DNA of 61,677 nt, from contig MU859266.1 of the NCBI GenBank assembly GCA_033297205.1, positions 1 through 61,677 of the forward strand, in the 5' to 3' direction. Below the pieces are notes generated by a model, which made no database searches, was not told where the DNA came from, and saw nothing but the letters and a program-made list of their open reading frames with translations. The translations under genes and the position numbers were made by a program. The DNA comes from Pseudoneurospora amorphoporcata (Eukaryota > Ascomycota > Sordariomycetes > Sordariales > Sordariaceae). Below are positions 1 to 11,105 of the stretch, piece by piece; the stretch's first letter is position 1; every line of letters begins with the position of its first letter.

Positions 1-1326
1 GAGCATGAGAATGAATAAATGAACATTTCAAACGGTGAAAATCCCTGCAAAAGTGGCCAGTTTTCGATGTTATCCAACTAGTGGTGATGTTTCTACATGT
101 GGCTGCATTGTGGGGGGTGGCCAGTTGTGGGGTCGTGACTGGTACTAGCCAGGTCCGTTGACTTCCTTTTTTTTTAATATTTAAGGCTTTCCTCGGCGCA
201 TAACGGGCGAGTAACGATCAAGTCCGGAGGCCCGGGGCCGCATGACCCACTTTTTCTTCCGTGATGACCCACTTAAACCGGCCGGGGATCCACCTTCCTT
301 AACAGGCCCGGTCTCAGGTGTCCTGCCGGAAGCCTATTTCTACGACAAGTGTCGGTCGAGGCTTATTTTAACGTCAGTTGGTCGCACAGGAGTAATAAAG
401 TCATGGAGCAAGGCTTCCAATTCTTTCCCAGACATGAAAGAGGAGTGTCGTTTTACAGCAAAAGCGTTGACAGAAAAAAGATCGGTCCGATTAAACCGCA
501 CAGCTAAACGTTAATGTCAATTGGTGAAGGGGAAACTCGTGTATCGATTCGGCATCCATGAGCTGTGTTAACCCATCTCTGCAGAACATAATAAGATTTC
601 AAACCAAACGGTTGGATCCGAACCAAAAGCGGCTGGAAGTCGAAGGGTTCCATCAATAGCGTCAAAGATGGAGTTCGACGGGGCCAGGCTGTGCAGGGTA
701 GACTAGACGCCCGAACGCCTTACATGTGCATGTGTTCCGGGTTTGGGGTCTGGGCTTGGGCTGAGGTTGACAATGACCTGTTTTGGTCGGACGGGCGGGC
801 CGCCGCGCCGGGCGCACAGCAAAAGGAGACGAGTGGACGACGACGCACTTGCGCTTTGGCGAGGTTGATGAAAAGGAGCATTTTGGATGGGAGAGTTATG
901 CTCTAGGTTTGTATTGCGAGGACTAGAACACGGGCTGTTTAAGACTGCGGTACCTCTAGGTAGGTACCTACCTACTAGGCAGAAAGCCCGAAAAGCATCG
1001 AAGCCTGAGGCAAAGTTCGGGCGAAATTCACCGGATGTTAACAACTGCCCGGTCATAGGTAGAGGTATGCATCAAATGGGAATAATGAAGACATTACAAT
1101 TTCATTTCATTAATACATCCTGCTTGCTTGCTTGCTAAATCCAACCGCTGCAGAAAACTAAAACATGACGGTCGTGCTCATTAAAACATTTCGTACATGC
1201 CCTCAACTTCTCCTCTGAGGTCGGGGGCACCAAGATTCTCTTTCCAAGAGGTGGACGTGTGAAAGAACACGGACGGGTATGATGGTTATTTTTTTTGGTA
1301 GGTGTAATTGGAGCTTCGTCGCCTAT
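1..1326. other. Non-coding, downstream of the cdt-1-like gene
   Basis: No convincing coding region. The reading frames present are short and of random composition. The stretch holds the probable 3' UTR of the transporter, a TGCT(TGCT)n microsatellite at 1121-1136 and a palindromic TAGGTA/TACCTA cluster near 955-976, a type of simple repeat that recurs elsewhere in this window (35.3 kb, 46.8 kb). Confidence 0.6.
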
Positions 1327-3176
1327 TTAAGCAACGACAGCCTCAGACACGTGGCCATCAGCCTGGACGACGACCTTCTCGACCTTGAGGGAGGCCTTGA
1401 CGGGATTGGGCTGGTCGTAGACCCATTCGAGCTGCTCGAGAGTGCGGCCTTGAGATTCGACACTGTAGTAGGACAAAATGTTAGCGATCTGTTTGCTATT
1501 ACAAAGTAGTAGAAGGAGAGACAAAGACTAAAAACATACCCAAAGAAGTACCAAGCGACGGTCTCGACAAGATCCCAGCCGACGAAGACGAAGATGTACT
1601 TGTAACCGATGTTGTTGAGAGCGATGGGGCCAGCGAACTGGTTAATGAAGCCCATGGCGTTGACGATGAAACCGGAAAGGGCAAGACCCTTACCGCGGAT
1701 GGTGGTCTCGAGAGCCTCGGTGGGGATGACACCCTGGAGGGGAGTGTAGGTGAAGGAGAAGATGACGTTGAAGAGGAAGTAAGCGGCCAGGGCGCCCTTG
1801 GCGTAATTGCCGTCGACGTGGAGGTAGGCATTGTCCGCGGCATCCTTGTCGCTCATGCCCTGGTCTAGGTTGATCTGCGTGCCCCTCTGGGTCTGCTTGT
1901 CAAGGGTGGCAGAGAGACCGGAGTTGGTGGCAAGAGCTACGGCGCACATGAAGGTACCGACGATGAGCACCTTGCGGCGGGGCATGCGATCGGTCATGGA
2001 GACGGCGGTCAGGGCACCGATGGCGGAGATGACCGAGTTGAGAATGTTGTAGGCGAGCTGCTTGGAGGTGCTGGTGACACCAATGTTCTTGAAGATGACG
2101 GTGTTGAAGTAGCCGAGACCGTTGCCGGAGAACTGGCCGAAGATGGAGATCATGAGCACCTGGGCCATGCGCCAGCGGCCGTTGTGGGTCATGATGAGCG
2201 GGCGGTAGTCCCACCAGACCTTGTCGACACCGTCAGTCTTGATACCGTCCCTCATCTCCTCAGTCTCGAGCAAGACAAGCTTAGAGTTGGGGTCGCCGTT
2301 GCCGTGGTACTTGACAAGGAAAGCAATGGCCTCAGCCTCGCGGTTGTTGGCAAAGAGGAAACGGGGAGACTCGGGGAGGAAGAAGACGGAGGTCATGACG
2401 ATCAGGCAGGTGAAAGCCTGAAGAATCAAGGGGATACGCCACGACCAGTCGCTCTTGATGAAGTAGCAGCCGTAGGTGACGCAGGCGGCAGGAATGGAAC
2501 CACCGAACCAACCGCAGTTGTAGAAACCGGTGCAACGGCCTCGCCAGTGAGGAGGGGCGATTTCGATCGAGTAGGCAGGGGCAGCGACGGTCATGATGGC
2601 GATACCGAGACCCAGAATGAAGCGGCCAACGACGAATTGAGCGAGCTTGGACGAGGTAGCAACAATGACGGCACCGATGATAATGACGATACCACCGCAG
2701 AACATACCCTTCCTACGGCCATAACGATCGGAGAGGATAGCAGCGAAGGGAGCGCCAACCATGGCACCGCTAGACGGCCGGAAGCGTTAGAACAGCCCAA
2801 GACCAAAGGGAGTGAATATAATGACTTACACAGTATAGAGAGAGAAGATAACAGAGACTTTCGGGCCAGTGTCACCGGTGTGGAACATGGCCTGGAACTT
2901 GTCCATGGCAATGATACCGGTCATGAGCGAACCATCGTAACCGTTGGCGCAGGCACAGCAGAAGGCGACAAAGATGGCGAAGTAGAGGTGGATGGACTCC
3001 TTGCTCCAGGGGTGGATGTTGGACTCCTTGATGGCAGCGAAGAGGGCGGCGTTGCGGACCTCCTTCTCTTGGGCACCGGGGTTTGTCGCGGTCTCGCCAT
3101 GGCCCTTGGGCGTAATGTCATGAGTAGCGAGGTGCTTCTCAGTGCTGGCCCCGTCGTGGGAACCGTGGGACGACAT
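1327..3176 (-). CDS. cdt-1: Cellodextrin transporter CDT-1 (MFS sugar porter)
   Basis: Plasma-membrane major-facilitator sugar porter. The N. crassa relative imports cellobiose and longer cellodextrins during growth on cellulose. The model has three exons (3176-2830, 2769-1540, 1462-1327) and introns of 60 and 77 bp with GTAAGT and GTATGT donors, giving 570 aa. The start MSSHGSHDG and the C-terminus VEKVVVQADGHVSE match the N. crassa protein as I remember it. Visible family features are DRYGRRKGM after TM2, the loop motif PESPRFL, the cysteine-rich GRCTGFYNCGWFGG segment, and a TM10-11 region with VIPTEALETTIRGKG. The N-terminus looks about nine residues shorter than I recall for N. crassa (THDITPKGHG), so this is an orthologue from another species. 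It stands alone with over 3 kb of upstream non-coding DNA, as expected of a strongly regulated gene. Confidence 0.93.
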
Positions 3177-3213
3177 GTTGGGCGTCTGTGAGGATGTCGA
3201 TGATGGTATCGGT

Positions 3214-3236
3214 GTTGATGTTGATGTTGATGTTGA
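3214..3236 (-). repeat. CAACAT microsatellite in the cdt-1 leader
   Basis: On the coding strand of cdt-1 this is an (ATCAAC)n run of about four units, 38 bases upstream of the start codon, so it probably lies in the 5' UTR. Confidence 0.7.
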
Positions 3237-5339
3237 CTGCTGAGTCCTTCTTCCTGTTGTTGTATGGAAGTTGATGGGGGTTATAGAGGACGGTCAGCAG
3301 TGGACCATGGCAACTCTTACACCGCACGATGAAGAGAAGACTGGACTAGCTGATGTGAGGAGCAAGAGTGGTGGAAGGGTGTTACAACGAGCGGCGGCAG
3401 CATCCTTTATCAACCTTCTTGAGAATGGAGTGAGATGGTACCGACTCGGAAAGTTGCCCCCTCATCTCCAGGTTCCCCAGAAGGTCACCCCAGAGTCACC
3501 CCCAGACGGCTGGGTACGAAGGTACGAAAGCGCGCCGCCATACCATGCGAGCCATGGAATCATGGTAAGGCCATGACAGAAAAAGATTGCGGAGGGATCT
3601 AAAATCTGGAACCCGTCCCTGTCTCTTTGTGATGCTACCTCGCTGAGGTGAGCTCCCAGGGGTCCATCCGTCCATGTCCCGAAGAACGCCAGACTTTCAT
3701 GAGATGGCCAAGCTCGTTGCACAGTACCACCATTGTGAACAAGTAGCAACATAAGCCTTTTGCGGCGTGGCCAAGACTTGTAGCTGACCCCTTTTCTCAC
3801 TGTGTAGCGGTGCTTGGCCCCGTTGGCGGCTGTTGGTTGGAGCTATTCCTATCCTGGCCCGGACTCGTTCCCTCCGAGGGCCCCAAAACGGATGCGAGGA
3901 GGAAGGCGCGCCATTGGACAATGCTAGATAGGTGTTGATCAGATATTCTCCGATCATTCTCATGGCCTCGAACGCACGAGATGGTCTCGTCAGACCGTTA
4001 CTGCATAGGTATCTTGCCCATCCCATTTGCCTTCCTAAGGTTGGAAGATCCACGGCGGCGTCGGCGGGGAAATGCGTGAGATGATGCGTTGGAGGATTCA
4101 TTGGGCACAATATTTGTTGGCTGGCGGGATGATGGGAAGTCTGTTCCTAACGAGAGCGATGTGGTGAAGGAGGATTCCTCAAGATTTCCCTTTTCGTTCA
4201 ATTGCTCATGTGTCGTCCGCGTCGAGTTGTCCGGACGTCGGCCCTCAATTCCATCGAGCTAGCGAGCAGAGGCCGGGGTCTGGCACGCGTCCTTTGATTA
4301 GCGCTAGGCCTAGGGGGGAATAGCTGGTACCATTTAGCGCTGCTTTTGGGGGCTGCCTCGCTAACAAATTTCACGACTAACACCCGACCGCTAACATTTG
4401 CCAACCTCACCTGAACCACACCTCTCCACGCCAACAACATCAACACCATCATGCACCTCCGTGATCATTCCAGTTTGCAATACAATCGGACTCGGCTGGT
4501 TGTTCCCTGGCTGGGGAAACCGGGAAGCTCTAGCTGCAGGGAATGTGCTTCGCATTGAGTAACCGTAGCCGTAGCACGAAGTACCGTACCGAGGATTTGG
4601 TAAACTCGGCCATCATGGTCGGCTTCGATTCATGCTCATCATGGGACATGTGGAATCATGACTCGGACCTGTCAACTTCCAGCTTTTACTCCAGTCCAGT
4701 CCAAGTGGAATCCGTTATCAGGTGGCACTTGGCAGAGCGGCTCCATCATCATGAACCTCTCCTTGTCCAGAACCTTTCCCGTTTTGGCCTTTAACATGAA
4801 CGTGAGGTTCTTTCATCACTTTCTTCCTGCGCTACCACGCGACTGGATCTGGAGCTGCAGGAGGTAGTCGTTGAGGGGACGAGGCCTCATCTCTCGCTTC
4901 TTCATCGATGATGCCCAAACTATTGTCATCTCTGACATCCTTACATGGTTTACTTTCCTTCTCGCGGACCTGTCAGCCGCAGTTCCATCTTACACGCACG
5001 TACGTAGACGCCGTTGGCCTGGTATTTAACGGGGAAATGACACCCCAAAGGTCCAAAACATACCCACGTCTGGTCGCCACCGGCCAGACAAATAAGAACG
5101 GCAGACCCAGCGAGAGGCTAGGCCTACTGTGGTATGCTTGTTGCGGTATCGGGTATCGCCTCTCTAGCGTCCCAGACCCAGGCGATGAACGATTGAGACC
5201 AAAAGAGACTGGGGAAATTGGTGGGTAGCATTGCAGAAAACAGACCGATGAGAGCGGCTCCAGTCCCGTCTGGTCTTTGGTCTAGTCCCAAGGGAAAAAA
5301 AATCCAACGGCATCTCCTTCAAGGAGTTGGAGCCGCCCC
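3237..5339. other. Promoter/intergenic DNA upstream of cdt-1
   Basis: No credible gene. Frames of up to about 137 codons exist but have no recognisable domain or splice structure. It probably carries the long regulated promoter of cdt-1. I looked for cellulase-regulator-like CGG/CCG pairs by eye and could not assign any with confidence. Confidence 0.55.
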
Positions 5340-5347
5340 TTTTTTTA

Positions 5348-5390
5348 GAGAACGTCTTTTCGCACTGCTATAAAAGTCTTTTTACACTGT
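5348..5390 (+). repeat. Left terminal inverted repeat of the MITE
   Basis: 43 bp starting GAGAACGTC and ending ACACTGT. It is the inverted partner of 5719-5761 with four mismatches (repeat positions 6, 30, 34 and 35). Confidence 0.88.
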
Positions 5391-5718
5391 AGTAAAAAAA
5401 TGAAACTAGGTGTAACTTATCCGAATGGAGGCTTAGGTAAGTAAGAGTAATATTGAAATTTTTCTCATTTTTTTCTCTATAATATGGTACCCACGACTAT
5501 ATCGCAACGTTACTCGGTAGAGAGTTAAGACTAAAACTGGTAAAGATTTAAATAAAATTTATTCCTTTTTAATATTTCGTTTTAGAAAAAGGCTAGAGGC
5601 TAGATAAAATTCCTTATAAATGCTGTATTATAGTGTAAAAAATACTAAAAATTCTAACCCCACTCTTATACCTCTTACTTTAAATTTGGCGGAGTTATAT
5701 ACATATGCCTTTTTGCTG

Positions 5719-5761
5719 ACAGTGTAGGAAGGCTTTTATAGCAGTGCGAAAAGACCTTCTC
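5719..5761 (-). repeat. Right terminal inverted repeat of the MITE
   Basis: Reverse complement begins GAGAAGGTC and ends ACACTGT. It pairs with 5348-5390 and is followed directly by the second copy of the TTTTTTTA duplication. Confidence 0.88.
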
Positions 5762-5769
5762 TTTTTTTA

Positions 5770-6473
5770 AGCTTCTGTCGCTGCAGGTACGATTTGTCTT
5801 CCATCGTGACTCCGAATCTTGGCAAACGCAGCGGCTTGAGGCTTCTGGACCCTTGATTTTGGTTTTTTTCTGTCATGGTGCTTGCTTGCGTCCACTAAAA
5901 GCCCATGCCCACATCGGTCTGATTGCTGATGTGCTGCTGGAAGTAGGATCGATAGATGAACGTATAGGCGATTCGGGACGGTTAACAAAGTTAAGGTGCT
6001 GCTTTTTGTTTTTGTTTGCTTTTTTTTTTGAGCCACTACTGTAAGACAAAGGAAGAACGAACGAGACACACAACGGTTCCCGGCCCCATCGCTGAAGGAC
6101 CGGAGTACACCCTTGTAGGCTACGGCGGTTTCCATTGCATTTGGATTCCTAGGCATTTATAGAACCCAGTCATGTGTTGTTGCTCCGAGTGGCCAACCTG
6201 GTTCGTTCCCCATACAGGTACGAACCGCCATACGAAAAGAGCAACGCACAACTTGAAAGCTACGGTAGGCAAGTTTTCCTTCTTTAATGCACTCGCAAAG
6301 TCAATGACATAGGTAACAGCCTCTCAACAGATGACCTTCTAGATGTTCGCATTCCGTCTACCTCTGATTCCCCTCAAACCGAAATTATTCCAGCTGAGTT
6401 AAAGACACTCGTCTTTGACTCTTTTTCCTTTTCTTCCCCATACTAAGGTCTTTCCCATAAGTGAGTTGGCTAC
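5770..6473. other. Non-coding, between the MITE and the pseudokinase gene
   Basis: Contains several T and A runs and no recognisable gene. The part next to 6473 is the probable 3' UTR of the minus-strand gene. Confidence 0.5.
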
Positions 6474-9094
6474 CTACTCACTATCACTGTAGCCATTAAG
6501 AACCCAACTCCCGCATCCAGAACTACTGGCTTTTCCTTCCTTCCCAATTTCCTCTTGTTCCTCGCCATCATTTTCCTCTTCGTCGTCTTCCTTCTCGTCG
6601 TCTTCCACCTCATCGTCCTCCCCCTCACTCGCGCTGCTAAACTCAATCTCACCTTGACAAATCAAAAGCCCTCCAGTGCTTGTAAGCTTGTACTCTCGCT
6701 CCTTGCCTTGCTCTTCCACGGTCTCGGTGTCGTTATTGCCACCCTTTTCATAAAATCCATCCAACTTCAAAAAGGTAATCCTGCTTTCACCTCCACTCCA
6801 TAGCGCGATCTCCAGATGGTTCTCTCTGTCCATCCTGGGCTTAATCTTCGCCATCAGCGCTTTCCGCTTCTTGAATTCAACCCATCCCAAGGAGCTATCG
6901 TTTTGATCGTCACCGATGGAGAGAAGAATCAATCTCTCCCCACTAACAACCGCTACCGTAACTGCGTTGGCACTGGTGACCCCTTTTCTGGTCGAAGGGG
7001 TGGATGACGGGGCGATATCGATGGACTCGACAGGATATCTGTCCACCCCTCGCCAGACCGGAACCCAACAATCTTTCTCTGAATCGATGAATGATGAAGT
7101 AGAAAGAGACCAGATATCGCCATCCTTTGACCCCAAGATAAGGCGGTGTCCGTCGGGTGCAATAGCTACAACGCGAGCTGGGACAGGATGCACCACCCTT
7201 CGGGTGACTTGCCCGTCTGATATCAAGGTGAACGTTGTATAGCTTCTGCAGGAAACGACCATTGCGAGGCCATCATGGGTATAGCAAGCATTAACAATCG
7301 GTTCTTCTCGGGAGTCAGTCTTGGGCTGGTACGGGAGGGGGTCGGCAGGATTTGGGAGAACAGAGAGATCAAGAGTTGCGATAGTGCTCGGGGAGGCGGA
7401 GAGAAGTGTTGAGCCGGTAGCGTGGAAACTGAGAATGGTTTGCCGCTGCTTCAACTGCATCAATAGCAGATGGGACACCGGTTGAATAATGAGTGCCTCA
7501 GAAACCGGGTAGGAGATGGAAGGCCCAGTGTTCCTTCTCTTTGAAAGGTCAAATATCTTGATGGCATGGGATTGTGCGTCATATACCGCCAGCCGCTTAC
7601 CGCAAGTCGAAAGGGCCGAAGCGTGGTATGCGGCATGCCGGTCGTTTTCGTATATCCAGCTGCTAATGCATCCGGCGGAACTTGAACGAATGGTAATGGA
7701 ATGGGGGTCTATCAGTATCAGCTTGCTCCCGTCAGGTGTGTAATGCATCATAGGCGGTAGGATCTTGTTGTGATAGAGTGTCGCTTGTGGAACTGCCTTC
7801 AGTTCCTTGGATTGCCAGCAGTTGGCCGGTTCAATCCATTCTGCAATGACATCTTGCCTTGGATCAAGGGGGAGTGTTGGGCGCATCAATGGGTCTGGGT
7901 GCATTAATGTCGCAATGAATCTTTTGCCAAGTGCTGATACCATTGCTTGATCCAACTTCTTGGGTGGAAACGAGATTGTTCCGGCCTGATAGTCGAAGAG
8001 CTTCTGGAAATCCAGGCCAAAGGTTGGACTTCCGGTCAACATCTGAGCGGCAACCTCTCCTGCTGCCCAAACATCGAATGCTTGTATACATGTACCGTTG
8101 CCTCCTTCAAATGTTGAAGGTTTGCGCAGCATTAAGCCCCATACAACCTCAGGAGATAGGAACGAAATGTCTCCATAAGCAACAGTGTTGATGAAATCTT
8201 CGGGACTGCCGTCTCTGATGGGGGCCGTCGGGTGATGAAGTCTGTATCCACCAATTTTGACGCGCCACTCTCTGTGCCGTTGAACGGTGTTTTGCTCGGG
8301 AAGATGGACGATGATAACATGCTAGCATTGGACAATGAGACGTTAATGACCGCTCCCACGCTGCAGCTCTTGGGGCCCTCTTGGGCGACGAACCCTCGGG
8401 ATTTACTTACACACAGTTGTAAGTCGCCATGGGCCAGGCCTTCCATATGCAGGAGCCCTAGACCATTGCAGATCTGACGCATGATTGTTCTTGCTTCCTC
8501 TTCCCGTATGGACCCATTGGCCATGACGAAAGACCGAAGATCTCCCAAGGGGAAATCCTCCGTCACGAGGTAGAGGGTGGTAATACCATTGTTCGCTTGG
8601 TGGTTATCAGTCTGGGAAACCTGCAGGTACTGAACAAAGTGGTATGCAAACTAAAAGCAAGCCGAATTTCAGGTGGTTAGCCACGGCTGGAATATCGCAA
8701 ACAATAGGACAGGTGGGGTCTGAATCTCATTACAGACCTGGGGCTCTCTGAGAGCAAGGACCTGCTCCTTTGCAAAAACAAGAGTCTCTAGGCTTCTCGG
8801 TTTGAATTGTCGGACAATCCTAAGGGCTCCACGAGCAACTCCCGGTGCTACCAGACACTTTTCTCGGTACCTGACCTCACACGGGAGAGGATTCCGCAGG
8901 TGAGTTATCTCCCATAGCTCAACCTCACCCGATTCATGTTGGTAGCGCCTGCATTGGATATCTCGAACAGAACTAAGTCGTGGATAGTCTCCAGCGTAAT
9001 GACTGGAATTTAGAGGCGTTCGAGATCCGGAAGAAATTGACTCTGTCATTGTGAGGATTAGTGCGAGTGTGCCAGGTCCATGGATGAAGTCCAT
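6474..9094 (-). CDS. Predicted pseudokinase with C-terminal beta-propeller-like region
   Basis: Three exons are inferred: about 9049/9094-8738, 8650-8411 and 8321-6474, with introns of 87 and 89 bp. The protein is 799 aa from the ATG at 9049, or 814 from 9094. Residues ~50-330 follow a protein kinase fold: a beta3-like ALRIV, hinge region LYLVTEDFPLGDL, catalytic-loop HGDLQ, activation segment KIGGYRL, then SPEVVWG and DVWAAGEVAAQML. Key residues are altered: beta3 Lys is Arg77, HRD is HGD, the loop Asn is His185, and DFG is GYR. About 430 residues of WD-like strands follow (motifs HYTPDGSKLIL, IAPDGHRLILGSKDGDIW), then an acidic tail rich in E/D and a final serine-rich end. The N-terminus is uncertain: an upstream exon or an FHA-like segment is possible, and the first donor (GTCTGT) is non-typical. 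It is divergent from the neighbouring methyltransferase. Substrate or partner unknown. Confidence 0.72.
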
Positions 9095-9737
9095 GCCTTG
9101 GAGAAATCCTTCACATTTATAGACACAGATCCTCTGGTTCTGTGGCCGAGCTTCTCAGCTTCATCAAGAGAGGCACATCTGGTGGTGCTTCATGGTGCAT
9201 ATAGCAAGCATGTTCGAATGGTTGGTTGTGAATTGTCATCTCATGGATAAGACTGCAGGGCACAACTCGTGGTAAAGATGCCCACCTGCCGCCAGTGAGG
9301 AAGTACATCGATGTTCATGCGCCAGACATCTCTGAAGACGCAGAGTTCGTCATGAGGGTAGCCACAAACGACAAACGACAGACGATATGAACGATAGGAA
9401 ACGGAACAACCCACAACTGCGGGATCTTGCGTTTGGCGTTCGTTTTGGGACTGTCCAGAATCTCAATGCGGTCCTTTGGGAATTGTTTGCTCGGTTGATG
9501 TTGACAATTGGACAAGACTGAGCCAGAGGTGCCCCTGACACAAAGCGTAAGTAGCAGCGCCACAATCCTTAACAATTTCTATAGTGGGGCGGCCTGAACG
9601 TCATGCTCGAGATTCATTCAACTGAGCAAGTCGCAACTTCCATTAGACTACTCACTCCTTCCCTCTTTAACCATCCTGAGCGCAAGACAAGTGCAAACAA
9701 GGACGCCCCCCAATCACGTCAAATTCCGACTGCAGCA
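9095..9737. promoter_or_regulatory. Shared divergent promoter region
   Basis: About 640 bp between two genes transcribed away from each other (pseudokinase to the left, homocysteine methyltransferase to the right), so it should hold both promoters and leaders. An extra 5' exon of the pseudokinase could also lie here. No specific factor site was recognised. Confidence 0.45.
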
Positions 9738-10895
9738 ATGGCTACACCGATTCCAGTCCAGCTCCTGGATGGGGGGCTGGGGACCACTTTGGAAGACCTA
9801 CACGACATCAAGTTCTCATTCGAAACTCCGCTCTGGTCGTCACATCTCCTTGTTTCCGATGAAGAGGACAAGTTGTTGGACTGCCACAAGGCCTTCGAGC
9901 AGGCAGGAGCGAACATCATTTCCACCGCCACTTACCAAACCTCAATCAGAGGGTTTGCTGCAACCAAGGCTCCGAAAAGCGGAGCCCCCGACGGCATCGA
10001 GAAGGAAGGAATCCCTCACTTCCTGGACAGCGCAGTCGTTCTGGCCGCAAATGCAGCGGGGAGGGAGGGCAAAGTCGCCTTGGCTCTCGGGCCCTATGGC
10101 GCCACCATGATTCCATCGACGGAATACAGCGGCAAGTACGATCCTGAACACCAGGATGCGCGAGCCTTGGAAAAATGGCACAAGGAGCGTCTGGATCTGT
10201 TCAAACATGTCGATACCAACCAAGTCAGCTACATTGCCTTCGAAACGGTTCCCACGCTCGGCGAGATTGATGCCGTCAGGAATCTGCTCTCGGCCGACAA
10301 GATCCCAACATCGCTCCGCGGACGCCCCGTATGGATTTCCTCTCTCTACCCAAACGATGACGAAAAGCTTCCGGACGGCAGCACGGTAGAGGAGGTCGTC
10401 AAGGCCGTTCTCACGCGCAAGGAAGGCTTAGAGACTCCCTGGGGAATTGGCATCAACTGCACAAAGGTGGAGAAGCTCGACTCGTTGGTCAAACGGTACC
10501 AAGATGCGATCCAGACTTGCATAGATAACGGAGAACCAATGGGCTGGCCAAGCTTGGTCCTCTATCCAGACGGGACAAACGGGGAGGTCTACAACACAGC
10601 TAACAAGACCTGGGAGTTGCCTCCAGGACAGAAACAGCCAGAGGTCCGTTGTGATTTACGGGCATTTGTCTCTTCGCTCTTATACGAGTCCGTCGGTTGA
10701 TGCACTAACACTTATTCCTTCAAACAGGCCCCTTGGGAAGCGACCCTAGCCGATGTTGTTGAAGCTGCACTTCAAAGAGGAAAATGGAAGTCCATCATTG
10801 TGGGAGGTTGCTGCAAGACGTCCCCCGAGCACATTCGAAAGCTACGAAAGACTCTACAAGATCGCGGCCACATGTCAACATCTCCAGCAGCGTAG
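9738..10895 (+). CDS. Homocysteine S-methyltransferase
   Basis: Transfers a methyl group from S-methylmethionine or S-adenosylmethionine to homocysteine to make methionine (Mht1/Sam4/MmuM family), cytosolic. Exon 1 is 9738-10643 and exon 2 10728-10895, joined over an 84 bp intron with GTCCGT donor and CACTAAC branch site; 357 aa. The start at MATPIPVQLLDGG places the family's N-terminal LLDGGLGT motif normally. An in-frame ATG 45 codons upstream is less likely. The zinc ligands are visible: Cys241 in GINCTK and the Cys330-Cys331 pair in GGCCKT, followed by SPEHIRKLR. Donors at 10668 or 10692 would also keep the frame, so the junction is inferred. It converges on the SDR gene, only 210 bp away. 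Confidence 0.88.
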
Positions 10896-11105
10896 CAGTA
10901 TTTACCTAGCACCGGCCATCCCCGTCAAGTATTTCTGTACAACAAGAAAAGACTACCACGATGGCGAATTGTCCAAAAGCGGTAACTGTTCGGACCTAGA
11001 TAACGACCCCCAGGTTCAGGACCGAGGCATCGGATGATATCATGATCCATTCTAAAGACCATGCACTACCTGTACCCAGGTCCCATGACGCTCTCAAGTC
11101 TCCGT

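Larger units (their letters stand above)
5340..5769. mobile_element. Non-autonomous hAT-like DNA transposon (MITE) with target duplication
   Basis: An AT-rich 414 bp element (5348-5761) with 43 bp terminal inverted repeats at 5348-5390 and 5719-5761 that match at 39 of 43 positions. The ends begin GAGAA and share the core GTCTTTTCGCACTGCTATAA. It is flanked on both sides by the same 8 bp, TTTTTTTA (5340-5347 and 5762-5769), a target-site duplication of hAT length. There is no coding capacity. Three of the four repeat mismatches are C/T differences, compatible with RIP. Assignment to hAT rests on the 8 bp duplication only; another superfamily with 8-9 bp duplications is possible. Confidence 0.85.

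Noticed and set aside
955..976. TAGGTAGGTACCTACCTA palindrome as a protein-binding site
   Set aside because: The same TAGG/CCTA simple repeat recurs at 35.29 kb and 46.79 kb in unrelated contexts, so it is more likely a common microsatellite.
5767..6156. Minus-strand frame of 129 codons next to the MITE
   Set aside because: Lys-rich section comes from a T run and there is no recognisable domain or gene structure.
10668..10727. Alternative 60 bp intron in the homocysteine methyltransferase
   Set aside because: Keeps frame, but its donor GTCTCT is poorer than GTCCGT at 10644. Retained only as an alternative.
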